Shown here: positions 7,867 through 16,399 of the stretch, piece after piece
Layout: each line of letters opens with the position of its first letter
Numbering within the stretch: position 1 is the first letter of the stretch
Source: Cysteiniphilum marinum
GTDB taxonomy: Bacteria; Pseudomonadota; Gammaproteobacteria; Francisellales; Francisellaceae
Direction: 5' to 3'
NCBI RefSeq assembly: GCF_014857925.1
Contig: NZ_JACYVZ010000009.1
Span: forward strand, 1-64,000
DNA: 64,000 bases
The notes under the pieces: model-generated
Seen by the model: only the letters and a program-made list of their open reading frames with translations
What the model was told of the DNA's origin: nothing
The model's database searches: none
Translations under genes and position numbers: made by a program

Positions 7867-9426
7867 ATGAAAAACTTGCCAATTGGTTATTCGAGCCTGT
7901 CTGAGATGATAAATGGCAATACTTTTTATGTTGATAAAACCCGTCATATCCATGAGATTGCAGCGAAAGGTAAGTATTACTTCTTATCACGTCCACGGCG
8001 TTTTGGCAAAAGCTTAACTATTGATACGTTAAAGCAATTATTCCTAGGTAAGAAAGTACTTTTTAAAGGTTTGTATATCGAAGATAAATGGGACTTTGAT
8101 AAGACACATCCTGTGATTCATTTTAGCTTTGGGCGCTCTAAGTCGGTGTTTTCTGAAGAGTCTTTGCTGCAATGGATTTTGCGCGAGTTATCAGATACTG
8201 CCAAACACTATGGGCTTGAGTTAGACACCAGTAAGCATTATGACCTGCAGTTTGATCAGCTGATTAAATCGTTATTTGAAAAAACAAACAAGCGCGTCGT
8301 GCTTTTGGTGGATGAGTATGATAAGCCGATTTTGGATGTGATTACTCAATCAGAGGAAGCGTTACGCAATCGTGAGATTTTAAAAGGACTTTACAGTGTT
8401 ATCAAAGATAATGATACATATTTGCGCTTTGTGTTTTTAACGGGTGTATCTAAGTTTTCCAAGGTGAGCTTATTTAGTGGTTTAAATAACTTAAAAGATA
8501 TCTCCTTTCATCATCGTTATGCTGATCTGTGTGGTTATACGCAAGATGAGCTAGAGAGTACATTTACAGAATGCTTAGAGGGTGTTGACCTTGTTAAACT
8601 CAAAACATGGTACAACGGTTATAATTTCGGTGGGACTGAAGCACAAAAAGTTTATAATCCGTTTGATATTTTGCTATTTTTTGATAACGCTAATAACTAT
8701 CAAAGCTATTGGTTTGAAACTGGCACACCGAGTTTTTTGTTAAAAGTGATTGAGCATCAACGTGCAATTATTCCTGATTTAGAAAACTATGAGGCCAACC
8801 TAAATATTATCAACAGTATCGATGTCGATAATATTCCGATTGCTGGTCTTATGTTACAAACTGGGTATTTGACGATTAAAGATACTATTGATTATGGTGG
8901 TTTACTTTGGTATCGCTTAGGTTATCCAAATCTTGAAGTCAGAACGAGTATCAATCAACATTTCACCAAGTTGGGCACAACAACAGAGCATGCTAATGCT
9001 AACCAGTTAGCGATTAATCAGGCGCTGTTAACAGATAACTGGCAACAATTTGAAAAAGCGATAGCGAGTTTTTATAGTAGTATTCCCTATGATTATTATG
9101 TCAATACACCATTAAATCGCTATGAAGGTTATTATTGCGCGATTATTTATAGTTATTTTGCTGCACTTGGCTATGACGTTAAACTCGAAGATCACACCTC
9201 TGAAGGTCGTATTGATATGTCGATTGTTATTCCTCATAAGAAAGTGATTATTTTTGAGTTTAAGGTCAGTCACGGCGAGAACTTAGCAGCCAAGGCAGTA
9301 GAACAAATTGTTAGCAAAAATTATGCATCAAAGTTTACTCATCTGGAGTTGCCGATTTATCAAGTAGGTATTTCATTTGATCACAATAAGCGCACCATTA
9401 ATGGCTTTGAAGTGCTTGAGCGGTAA
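7867..9426 (+). CDS. AAA-ATPase-like / PD-(D/E)XK nuclease-superfamily protein
   Basis: A protein of about 519 residues of the widespread family that joins an N-terminal AAA-ATPase-like domain to a C-terminal PD-(D/E)XK nuclease-like domain. The N-terminal signature YVDKTRHI is followed by the P-loop-like RPRRFGKS. A Walker B-like VVLLVDEYDKPI is present, and the nuclease-like core GRIDMSIV...VIIFEFKV lies near the C-terminus. The cellular role of these proteins is not established, and they are often multi-copy and mobile. An ATG at 7867 (MKNLPIGYS) fits family starts better than the GTG at 7858. It lies between two copies of a duplicated leader, which suggests insertion or duplication here. 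Confidence 0.8.
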   Translation: MKNLPIGYSSLSEMINGNTFYVDKTRHIHEIAAKGKYYFLSRPRRFGKSLTIDTLKQLFLGKKVLFKGLYIEDKWDFDKTHPVIHFSFGRSKSVFSEESLLQWILRELSDTAKHYGLELDTSKHYDLQFDQLIKSLFEKTNKRVVLLVDEYDKPILDVITQSEEALRNREILKGLYSVIKDNDTYLRFVFLTGVSKFSKVSLFSGLNNLKDISFHHRYADLCGYTQDELESTFTECLEGVDLVKLKTWYNGYNFGGTEAQKVYNPFDILLFFDNANNYQSYWFETGTPSFLLKVIEHQRAIIPDLENYEANLNIINSIDVDNIPIAGLMLQTGYLTIKDTIDYGGLLWYRLGYPNLEVRTSINQHFTKLGTTTEHANANQLAINQALLTDNWQQFEKAIASFYSSIPYDYYVNTPLNRYEGYYCAIIYSYFAALGYDVKLEDHTSEGRIDMSIVIPHKKVIIFEFKVSHGENLAAKAVEQIVSKNYASKFTHLELPIYQVGISFDHNKRTINGFEVLER

Positions 9427-9454
9427 AGGGATATAACGTGTAACTCCAAATCAC

Positions 9455-9482
9455 TTGCGATTGATTTAGCTCTGTCTATACT
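9455..9482 (+). promoter_or_regulatory. Candidate sigma-70 promoter for the orphan response regulator
   Basis: TTGCGA, a 16-bp spacer, then TATACT, about 40 bp upstream of the coding start at 9523. The same element with the same spacing is found in the duplicated leader at 7648-7675. Confidence 0.45.
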
Positions 9483-9506
9483 TTTCTTATCAAGGAAATA
9501 ACAATT

Positions 9507-9554
9507 ATGGATTTCAAGTGCAATGCTGGATGTAAACGAAATATTGATTGTTGA
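9507..9554 (+). CDS. 15-residue ORF overlapping the response-regulator start
   Basis: ATG at 9507 preceded by AAGGAA, a better ribosome-binding site than the regulator itself has. It encodes MDFKCNAGCKRNIDC and stops at 9552-9554, inside and out of frame with the regulator gene starting at 9523. A near-identical ORF sits at 7700-7747. The overlap would suit translational coupling or a leader that governs initiation of the regulator. This is inference from arrangement only. Confidence 0.35.
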   Translation: MDFKCNAGCKRNIDC

Positions 9555-10248
9555 TGATGAGCCGATTATTTGTGAGCTGATTGAAAGTATTTTGCAGTCT
9601 AAGGGTTATATGACTCATAGTGCATACAATGGTAAAGCGATGCTTGAGTATTTGACTCAGAAAATTCCGAGCTTAATTATTCTGGATTATCAATTGCCTG
9701 ATCTAACAGGGCACAGCTTATGTCAGAAAGTGCGCCAACAATCGCAAGTCCCGATCTTGATGGTAACAGCACATGATAGCCAAGCTAATCTTATTCGTGG
9801 ATTTGAGCTTGGAATAGATGACTTTTTAGCAAAGCCATTTGACCCCAAAGAGCTGTTATTGCGTATAGAGGCAATTTTGCGTCGCAGTCGCAAGACACAA
9901 ATGGCATTGTCTCAATCAACACAAGAAGATCAAATAAACTATCAATTTGATCGTTGGCATTTTGAACCGTCAGCGCTTAATCTGGTCGATAAAAATAATA
10001 TGAGCAAAAAACTCAATTTGACTGAATATGAAGTGAAGCTATTAAGTCTTTTTTGTGCGAATGCCGAGCGGATCATCACACGTGAGCAAATTCACAAAGC
10101 ACTGGAGAGTCATGCCGATGATGCGTCATTACAAGCGATTAATGTTTATGTTTATCGCTTACGCAATAAGATCGGTAAAGATCTAATTCAATCCATTCGT
10201 TACAAAGGATATAAGTTTTTGGCGGATGTTCAGGTGATTGCCTCGTAA
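9523..10248 (+). CDS. OmpR/PhoB-family response regulator, orphan
   Basis: A 241-residue two-domain regulator. The N-terminal receiver carries the acidic pair in VDDEP, the phospho-acceptor Asp in LIILDYQLPD and the conserved Lys in LAKPFDP. The C-terminal winged helix has the family pattern (LTEYEVKLL, VYVYRLRNKIG, IRYKGYKF). No histidine kinase gene is adjacent, so its partner must be elsewhere. Translation may be linked to the small overlapping ORF at 9507. It ends 49 bp from a convergent oxygenase gene. Confidence 0.92.
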   Translation: MLDVNEILIVDDEPIICELIESILQSKGYMTHSAYNGKAMLEYLTQKIPSLIILDYQLPDLTGHSLCQKVRQQSQVPILMVTAHDSQANLIRGFELGIDDFLAKPFDPKELLLRIEAILRRSRKTQMALSQSTQEDQINYQFDRWHFEPSALNLVDKNNMSKKLNLTEYEVKLLSLFCANAERIITREQIHKALESHADDASLQAINVYVYRLRNKIGKDLIQSIRYKGYKFLADVQVIAS

Positions 10249-10296
10249 GCTGATCTACCCTAATAACCGTATAGGAATCAGATATTCTTTATAAAT

Positions 10297-11142
10297 CTAC
10301 TTAACACCAAGTTCAATCAGACGTTCATCCAAGAAAGCATCAGCAGTTTTATATTTTTCAGATAAATAAACATCGGCTTTAGCATGCATAAAGCAAGGTG
10401 TTGACATGCGATCAACGCCTTGTGCTTCACCTTCAGGTTTAACGACGCGATGCTTAGTAGCAATATATTCAAAGTTGGTCATCTCTTGCAGCATATCACC
10501 AATGTTGATGATGATAGATTGTGGCTTACAAGGCACTTCATACCACTTATCTTCTTTGTGTGAGTACACCTCTAAGCCAGGTGAAGAGGCAACCGGTAAA
10601 AGGGTAATTAAATTGATATCCTCATGTGCTGCAGCACGGATGGCACCTGGTTCCTCATCACCTTTGATCGCAGGATAATGCAATATGCGAAATAACGTGC
10701 GATCAAATGACAAAGCTTCGACTAATGGCATATGTAGTTTCTTGGATGTTTCTGGATCCATATGATCATCAATCCATTGCAGTAATGTTTTACCTAGTTC
10801 AAAAAGTTGATCAAAAAGCTTGCGTGCTTTGTTAGAGACTTCTTGAGGGTAGCGGCCATTTGGAAAATATAAATGGAAATAATGTTTGATATCACGAGCG
10901 GTTTCGCCCTTGGCGGTTTCTGAGATATCCATCGGAAAGTAGCCATCTTGGGTTCTCTTATCGTAATAATAATTGTGGGCAGCTTCTGAGTTAATGAACT
11001 TGCGCCACTCACTATAAACATCTTCGATAAGCTGCCAGTCAATAGGGTGTGTCTCTAATACCCCAAAGCCTGTTTGCTTCAAAGAATCAGTAAAACGTTT
11101 TGGCGCGTTATCTGCATAATAATCAACACTTAAAATTTCCAT
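10297..11142 (-). CDS. Fe(II)/2-oxoglutarate-dependent oxygenase (isopenicillin N synthase-like family)
   Basis: A 281-residue member of the non-haem iron oxygenase superfamily. The metal triad is visible as HED in AAHEDINLITLLP and a distal His in TKHRVVKPEG. The 2-oxoglutarate-binding R-x-S follows as RMS. The N-terminal DIOX_N-like part contains YFPMDISETAKG. Substrate cannot be assigned; the family covers hydroxylases and ring-forming oxidases. It appears monocistronic, convergent with the response regulator and divergent from deoD. Confidence 0.85.
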   Translation of the reverse strand: MEILSVDYYADNAPKRFTDSLKQTGFGVLETHPIDWQLIEDVYSEWRKFINSEAAHNYYYDKRTQDGYFPMDISETAKGETARDIKHYFHLYFPNGRYPQEVSNKARKLFDQLFELGKTLLQWIDDHMDPETSKKLHMPLVEALSFDRTLFRILHYPAIKGDEEPGAIRAAAHEDINLITLLPVASSPGLEVYSHKEDKWYEVPCKPQSIIINIGDMLQEMTNFEYIATKHRVVKPEGEAQGVDRMSTPCFMHAKADVYLSEKYKTADAFLDERLIELGVK

Positions 11143-11333
11143 AAAAACACCTGATTTATTGATTTAAATGACGTTGGCATGCTAAATACTAAAGACATGC
11201 CTGTCAAGGTTGAAATGATGGGTATGGATGGGTAATTTAACTGTTTGTTCATTTGTTCATTGGCGATAAAAGCAGTACACTGGCGACTTGAAAAAATTGA
11301 TCAATTGAAAACAAAGGTAAAAAAGGATAAAAA

Positions 11334-12044
11334 ATGATTCCAACACCTCATATTGAAGCAAAAAACAAAGATGATTTTGCCAAGACCGTCATTATGCCAG
11401 GAGACCCATTGCGCGCTAAGCTGATTGCCGAGACATATCTTAAGGATATTAAGCAGGTCAATAGTGTGCGTAATATGTTGGGTTTCACGGGGACTTATAA
11501 AGGCAAAAAATTAACGATTATGGCGCATGGTATGGGCATTCCAAGTGCGGGAATATATACGGCAGAACTATTTAATAATTATGATGTTGATCAAATTATT
11601 CGTATTGGTTCATGTGGTTCGTATGTGCCTGAGATTAAGGTATATGATGTGCTATTAGTTACCGAAAGCTATTGTGAGTCGGATTATATCGAGATTGTGA
11701 CTGGTGAGAAAACAAGAGAAGCAACGCCAGATGTGAATTTAACAGCACATATAGCAAAAACAGCAGAGAGCTTGAACTTGCCTGTGACACAAGCAAAAGT
11801 ACATTGTACCGACGTGTTTTATCGCAAAAACTTTGATGATTATATCAAGATCCATAGTGAGCATGGTTGCAAAGCAGTGGAGATGGAAACTGTCGCGATT
11901 TTTGCTAATGCTAAAGCCTATGGTAAAAAAGCAGCCTGTCTTTTAACCGTTTCTGATTCATTGGTGACAAAGGAAGTAACAAGTAGTCAAGAGCGCCAAA
12001 ATTCATTTACTAAAATGATTGAAATCGCTTTGGCGAGTGCCTAA
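11334..12044 (+). CDS. deoD: Purine-nucleoside phosphorylase, DeoD type
   Basis: Phosphorolysis of purine (deoxy)ribonucleosides in salvage. It is 236 residues, the usual length of the hexameric bacterial type. Recognisable motifs are MPGDPLRAKLIAETYL near the N-terminus, GMGIPSAGIYTAEL, the phosphate/ribose-binding IRIGSCGSY, the ribose-binding VEMETVAIF and SDSLVTKE near the C-terminus. The start is supported by an upstream AAGGA. No other deo genes are adjacent. Confidence 0.96.
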   Translation: MIPTPHIEAKNKDDFAKTVIMPGDPLRAKLIAETYLKDIKQVNSVRNMLGFTGTYKGKKLTIMAHGMGIPSAGIYTAELFNNYDVDQIIRIGSCGSYVPEIKVYDVLLVTESYCESDYIEIVTGEKTREATPDVNLTAHIAKTAESLNLPVTQAKVHCTDVFYRKNFDDYIKIHSEHGCKAVEMETVAIFANAKAYGKKAACLLTVSDSLVTKEVTSSQERQNSFTKMIEIALASA

Positions 12045-12144
12045 TTCCAGTGATTTACACATAAATTTTCTTTCTCGCATTTTCTAAAAAAATAACTATT
12101 CTTACTTGTGCAGGTTCGCATATATGAAAACAAGGAGAATAGTA

Positions 12145-12387
12145 ATGAAGTGTTGTAAGCAATCAGGATCTATTATTGGTTGTCTAGTCATAGGCATTAT
12201 ATTAGTTATCTTAAGTATAGTGTTGATCATTGGTGCCTTTAGTTGGTTTCCTCCGGCGCATAGCCTTTATGATCTTAGTGAATCCGTTATCACAGGTATG
12301 TTGGGCTGTGCCAGTTTGATTATTGGTGCCATCTTTATTGTCGTAGGAATCGTCTTAAATAAGTTAGAAAAGGGTGCGATAAATTAA
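12145..12387 (+). CDS. Small two-helix membrane protein
   Basis: An 80-residue protein of unknown function with two hydrophobic segments, about residues 9-30 and 50-72, and a Cys-containing N-terminus (MKCCKQ). I choose the ATG at 12145 because a clean AAGGAG sits 7 bp upstream. The frame stays open 13 codons further upstream without a ribosome-binding site. It ends 22 bp from the convergent MipA-like gene. No family recognised. Confidence 0.6.
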   Translation: MKCCKQSGSIIGCLVIGIILVILSIVLIIGAFSWFPPAHSLYDLSESVITGMLGCASLIIGAIFIVVGIVLNKLEKGAIN

Positions 12388-12409
12388 GCACATTTTTACC
12401 AAGATCGGG

Positions 12410-13345
12410 TTAGAAAGAATACGTAAATGAAATCGCTGATGTTAATACATAGCTTTGACCAACCATTGGGCTATCTTGAACAGTACTTGCGAGTTGATTT
12501 AAGCGAAAAACGCTGGTGATGCCCCAACGTTTGTTATAACGATACATTAGTGATAATGATAAATAAGGTGAAAAAGCGCTACCTGGGGAATATTCTTGTA
12601 ATCCAGATAGTGCTGATTCGCTTGCAGAAATACCATAAAAGTAATCCAATATTTTATTTTGTGTCCACTGCACGCCACCGCCTGGTGAAATAATCAATTG
12701 ATGTTTATCGGACTGTAAAATAAAAGGTTTCGTATATTGCATGTTTGCCATTAACCCATGCGTGCCTGCCGTAAGATCAAGATTCAAACCCAATTGCAAT
12801 GAGCCATAAGCGCTGTTGAAACGACTTGAGAACCCTCCCATAAACATATAGTTGCGGTCATTTAACTTCTGTAACTGTGGATCAGTTGATTTGCTGGCAT
12901 CAAATTTTTGTGGATATAAGAAGCCATCAACAGAAAAACTAAACATGCGATTGCCGATTAAGCGATAAGCAATGTATGGTCCAAGGATCGTTAAATCTTC
13001 ACCTTTATAGGCGATCATCGGAAATGCCAAAATGTTATCATCAGTTGCTTTGTATGGATTGGGCGTGAAGATACTCGCAACCCCAATACTCCAAGGATGT
13101 TGAATATTAAAGTGCTTTTGCTTTTGCTTTTGCTTTTGCTTTTGCTCTTTTTGCTCTTTTTGTATTTTACTTGTGTCCTTGCTTAGTAAATCTTTTTGCG
13201 TTTCACCATAGTTGCTATTAGCAGAGTTATTAGGGCTATTGGTTAGCAGGGTATCTTTAGCGGCTTGTTGTTCTTGTGTAAAAGCAAACATAGGTAGCAA
13301 CATTATGCTAAGCGGCATCATTAGAAAGTTATATTTACAAGCCAT
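12410..13345 (-). CDS. MipA/OmpV-family outer-membrane protein
   Basis: A 311-residue beta-barrel protein with an N-terminal signal sequence and a C-terminal aromatic ending (TYSF) typical of outer-membrane barrels. The family pattern is clear: SIGVASIFTPNPYK, FPMIAYKGEDLTILGPYIAYRL, then alternating strands. Family members were described as MltA-interacting scaffold proteins or as OmpV. The role here is not known. A low-complexity Lys/Gln linker follows the signal region, encoded by a hexanucleotide microsatellite at 13114-13160. Confidence 0.85.
   Translation of the reverse strand: MACKYNFLMMPLSIMLLPMFAFTQEQQAAKDTLLTNSPNNSANSNYGETQKDLLSKDTSKIQKEQKEQKQKQKQKQKHFNIQHPWSIGVASIFTPNPYKATDDNILAFPMIAYKGEDLTILGPYIAYRLIGNRMFSFSVDGFLYPQKFDASKSTDPQLQKLNDRNYMFMGGFSSRFNSAYGSLQLGLNLDLTAGTHGLMANMQYTKPFILQSDKHQLIISPGGGVQWTQNKILDYFYGISASESALSGLQEYSPGSAFSPYLSLSLMYRYNKRWGITSVFRLNQLASTVQDSPMVGQSYVLTSAISFTYSF
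13114..13160 (-). repeat. Hexanucleotide microsatellite (Lys-Gln repeat)
   Basis: Tandem copies of TTTTGC on the plus strand, followed by degenerate CTTTTTG units, encoding alternating Lys-Gln in the MipA-like protein. The unit is 6 bp, so changes in copy number keep the frame and alter only linker length. Confidence 0.8.
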
Positions 13346-13782
13346 TTATTGTTCCTCAAGCTATCGTTATTGTTACGATGATTAAGTGTAGTTATATCTT
13401 GTGTGGATATGTAGTAGTTTCAACAAAGAATATAATAATAAATAATAATGCATTTATACGTAGTTGATATTTTTTGTGATTCTTCCTTATAGAAGATATT
13501 GGCAAAAGAAATGCTATCCTATCGCTGAGTTGTAAATCAGTGACTATTGGGGGAGTATCAATTGAAAAATTGGGGGTGAAAAACTGGGGTAATTCTCAAG
13601 TTTCTAACTTGCAGAAACTAATGGGAGTGAGTGTTACTAAAACAATATGATACGAGTTCTTGATATCTATCATTCTTTCACGACTAATTGTGGGGGTTGT
13701 GGGTTAGATATTGATGCTTGTGTTATCGCTTTAGTGATGCTCTGGATTAACGTAATTTTATCTAAATTTAATGGGGAAACTA
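13346..13782. other. Non-coding gap upstream of the LPMO gene
   Basis: About 440 bp between divergent genes with no convincing ORF or RNA gene. It contains several G-rich runs (for example near 13550-13590). It should hold promoters for both flanking genes. I saw no operator or terminator I could defend. Confidence 0.5.
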
Positions 13783-15663
13783 ATGAAGTTTAAAAAAATA
13801 AATTTTGTAACAGCTGCAGTTATTGGTGTGTCATTGTTTGAAGTCAATGCGCTTTATGCACATGGAGCGCCATCGTATCCGCCATCTCGCCAGTTCCTGT
13901 GTGGCGCTGATTCTGGTAGTGGAGTATGTCAAAATACAGGCATAAGCCCAAATATTGGCTATGATTGGCAATCAATGGGGATCGGATCAGCAGGCGGTTA
14001 TCTAGAGCGTGAAGATTATAAAGAAACGCCATTGGCGGCTCACATTGAAGCAATGCAAGGCGGAATGAATGCAGAGATTTGTTCTGGCAATGGAGTGGCT
14101 AACTATGAGTTCTTTAAAGATCTTTCAGACCCTAAATATTTTCATATTTGGGAGGAGAATAAGACTGAGCTTGATGTTGGTATGAATGAGTTTACCTTTC
14201 ATGCAACAGCGCCTCATATGACAGGCTTTAGCCCGGCAGGACATACTGGTTATATTGATATTTATGTAACCAAAGAAGGGTGGGATAAATCAAAGGCAAT
14301 TACGTTTAATGATATCACTCAGCAACCTATTTGCCATTATGTGCCTGAAACCGCGGGTGTGGTTGGAAATTACCATAAATATAGTTGTGATATTCCTAAT
14401 GAATATGCTGGTAAAGATGCCGTATTGTTCACAGTATGGCAAAGATCTGACAGTGCTGAAGCATTTTATGCTTGCTCTAATGTTAATTTTAAAGAAGTAG
14501 AAAACTATAGTTGGGATACTTTAAAAAGTGTTTCAGGTCCTGCCTTCTTGCCTAAATATAATGACTTGGAAGTGGGTGATTCTATTGTTTTCACAGGTAT
14601 TAGTAATAATGGTAATAGCCATACAACGATAAAAATCAATACTCAAAATGATATTAACGATTGGCAATATAATCTAGCACAAAAATATAACCAATTAAGC
14701 TACGACACCAAAATAGGTGTCTTATCCGAGGATGGTTTACAAGTAGAAACACCTCGTCAAGAGAGTGGATATCGTGTGTATATCAAAGATACGTTAGATG
14801 CTTCAAACTATTCATGGAAAATTGAGCGCAAGCAAGCTGAAGTGCCAGAGATTCCAAAATCTAAGTATTTATTGCCGATTACCAATCTAAGTCAAGAGTA
14901 TATAATTGCTAATCAGCGTTATGATTTCAAGCAAGGTTATACGCTGAAGTTTAGATTATTTGAAGATAATGGTCATAATAATAATGAGATTATTGCTGAG
15001 TTTGAGATTGTTGACAGTAATTTGGCCGTGGTTTCACAGGAAATTGATCGTTTAATAAGTGATCAGGTTGATTATGATTTTGCGATTGGTCAGTTAAATA
15101 GTGATGGCAAAAATGCAAGTGCCCATGACGCATTAAACTTTGTCTACCTTGATAGTAAGCGTATCGCTAATACAAATTATAATTATAGTTGGGTCATAGA
15201 TATTATTCCGCCATCAGAGCCAGAACCTGAGCCATCTCCTGAGCCAGAAGCAACTTATATTTATATGCATGATGATGAATATGGTCCTGAATTATTTGTC
15301 GCTGGAGTTGATGTTGTTTCACGCGTGAAAGATGAGGCAACAGGATTATACAAAGTCTATCAGTGTAAAGACGCCACAGTACAAGGTTGGTGTCAACAGT
15401 CAGAGACTTCAACGTATCACTATGAACCAGGTAATGGGATTGCATCTGCTGATGCTTGGATTGATACTGGGAAGTTAGCTGAGCGTCCGAGCGTTGATGC
15501 TGAATATATACAATGGCCAGAAAATATTGGTAGTTATCAGATGGGGACAACCGTTTCAAGATCAGGTGTCTTATATCAGTGTACGGGGCATCAAGACTGG
15601 TGTAACCAAGAAACTTATGATCCGGTTGGTATATATGGATCTAGTACTTGGACGGCTATATAG
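13783..15663 (+). CDS. Secreted AA10 lytic polysaccharide monooxygenase, GbpA-like, with chitin-binding modules
   Basis: A copper-dependent, probably chitin-active LPMO. After a signal peptide ending ...ALYA the mature protein begins with His (HGAPSYPPSR), the N-terminal half of the histidine brace. A second His lies in TAPHMTG, and the conserved SAEAFYACSNV region holds the axial Phe. A GbpA-domain-2-like middle part and a Pro/Glu linker follow. Two C-terminal WC-containing stretches (GWCQQSE, DWCNQETYDPVG) resemble ChiC-type/CBM5-12 modules. I choose ATG 13783 (GGGG upstream) over 13771. Likely exported by Sec then type II secretion. Genes for a cytochrome b561 and a Met/His-rich barrel follow. 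Confidence 0.88.
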   Translation: MKFKKINFVTAAVIGVSLFEVNALYAHGAPSYPPSRQFLCGADSGSGVCQNTGISPNIGYDWQSMGIGSAGGYLEREDYKETPLAAHIEAMQGGMNAEICSGNGVANYEFFKDLSDPKYFHIWEENKTELDVGMNEFTFHATAPHMTGFSPAGHTGYIDIYVTKEGWDKSKAITFNDITQQPICHYVPETAGVVGNYHKYSCDIPNEYAGKDAVLFTVWQRSDSAEAFYACSNVNFKEVENYSWDTLKSVSGPAFLPKYNDLEVGDSIVFTGISNNGNSHTTIKINTQNDINDWQYNLAQKYNQLSYDTKIGVLSEDGLQVETPRQESGYRVYIKDTLDASNYSWKIERKQAEVPEIPKSKYLLPITNLSQEYIIANQRYDFKQGYTLKFRLFEDNGHNNNEIIAEFEIVDSNLAVVSQEIDRLISDQVDYDFAIGQLNSDGKNASAHDALNFVYLDSKRIANTNYNYSWVIDIIPPSEPEPEPSPEPEATYIYMHDDEYGPELFVAGVDVVSRVKDEATGLYKVYQCKDATVQGWCQQSETSTYHYEPGNGIASADAWIDTGKLAERPSVDAEYIQWPENIGSYQMGTTVSRSGVLYQCTGHQDWCNQETYDPVGIYGSSTWTAI

Positions 15664-15703
15664 GTTAGTCTGATATATTGTTTATCATAAGTAATGGGTG
15701 CTT

Positions 15704-16210
15704 ATGAAATTAAAATATAATAAATGGCAAGTAATATTGCATTGGTTTTCTGCTGTTATTATTATTTGGGCATTAATAACCGGTTTTTATGTTGCATTAT
15801 TTGACGTCAGCCAAGAGGTTAAAGCAGCGATCGGTTTTTTTAATGTCTCAATAACAACAGTGCTAATTCCATTTTTCATTTTGCGTGTGATTGTCATGTT
15901 ATGCTCAAGAAAGGTAGAAGATAGTAACCTTAGCAATCATAACCATAAATTAGCAAAAGCTATGCATTTCTCTTTGTATGTGGTGATAGCTATAGTGTTG
16001 CTATCTGGTGTGTTAATGATGGATCGTCAAATCAATGTTTTTGGGGTCTTATTTTTCCCACAACTTATTCATAGTCCTATTGCTTTGAATATATGGTTTG
16101 ATCTACATAAATATTCATGTATAGCATTATCAATATTAGTACTTTTGCATATCTTGGCAGTTATTAAACACTATGTAAATGGTCATAAAATCTTAAAAAA
16201 AATGGTTTAA
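15704..16210 (+). CDS. Cytochrome b561-family membrane protein
   Basis: A four-helix inner-membrane di-haem cytochrome of about 168 residues. Candidate haem-ligand His residues occur in VILHWFSA (helix 1), KAMHFSLY (helix 3 region) and the HKYSCIALSILVLLHILAVIKHY segment (helix 4). The family moves electrons from quinol. The start is the ATG at 15704 (MKLKYNKWQ), since the frame only extends to a GTG two codons upstream. It lies 40 bp after the LPMO gene on the same strand, so it may be co-transcribed and could supply periplasmic reducing power. That link is inference. Confidence 0.85.
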   Translation: MKLKYNKWQVILHWFSAVIIIWALITGFYVALFDVSQEVKAAIGFFNVSITTVLIPFFILRVIVMLCSRKVEDSNLSNHNHKLAKAMHFSLYVVIAIVLLSGVLMMDRQINVFGVLFFPQLIHSPIALNIWFDLHKYSCIALSILVLLHILAVIKHYVNGHKILKKMV

Positions 16211-16274
16211 AAAAACGGTTACTAGCATGAGATCGTTTGTGGTAGTTATCAATATTATTGGGGGATTTATTAAA

Positions 16275-16397
16275 ATGAAATATATTATGGTTTTATGCGC
16301 AAGTTTTGGCTTGAGTAATTTAACTTATGCTGCATGTAGCGCACATAATACTGCGCCACAGCAAGTAGAAACACAAGCGAAAGTAGATGCAGAGTAG
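16275..16397 (+). CDS. Tiny exported peptide with a His/Cys motif
   Basis: 40 codons with a GGGG ribosome-binding region and a signal-peptide-like N-terminus (MKYIMVLCASFGLSNLTYA), leaving a mature part of about 21 residues starting ACSAHN. The cysteine is preceded by YAA, which is not a standard lipobox. The stop lies 2 bp before the start of the next gene, so the two are probably coupled. The neighbours suggest a metal-related role, but there is no family match. Confidence 0.5.
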   Translation: MKYIMVLCASFGLSNLTYAACSAHNTAPQQVETQAKVDAE

Positions 16398-16399
16398 CC

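Noticed and set aside
15203-15559. 118-codon open frame opposite the LPMO C-terminus
   Set aside because: Gln/His-rich shadow of Asp/Glu/Tyr-rich coding sequence; no start signal.
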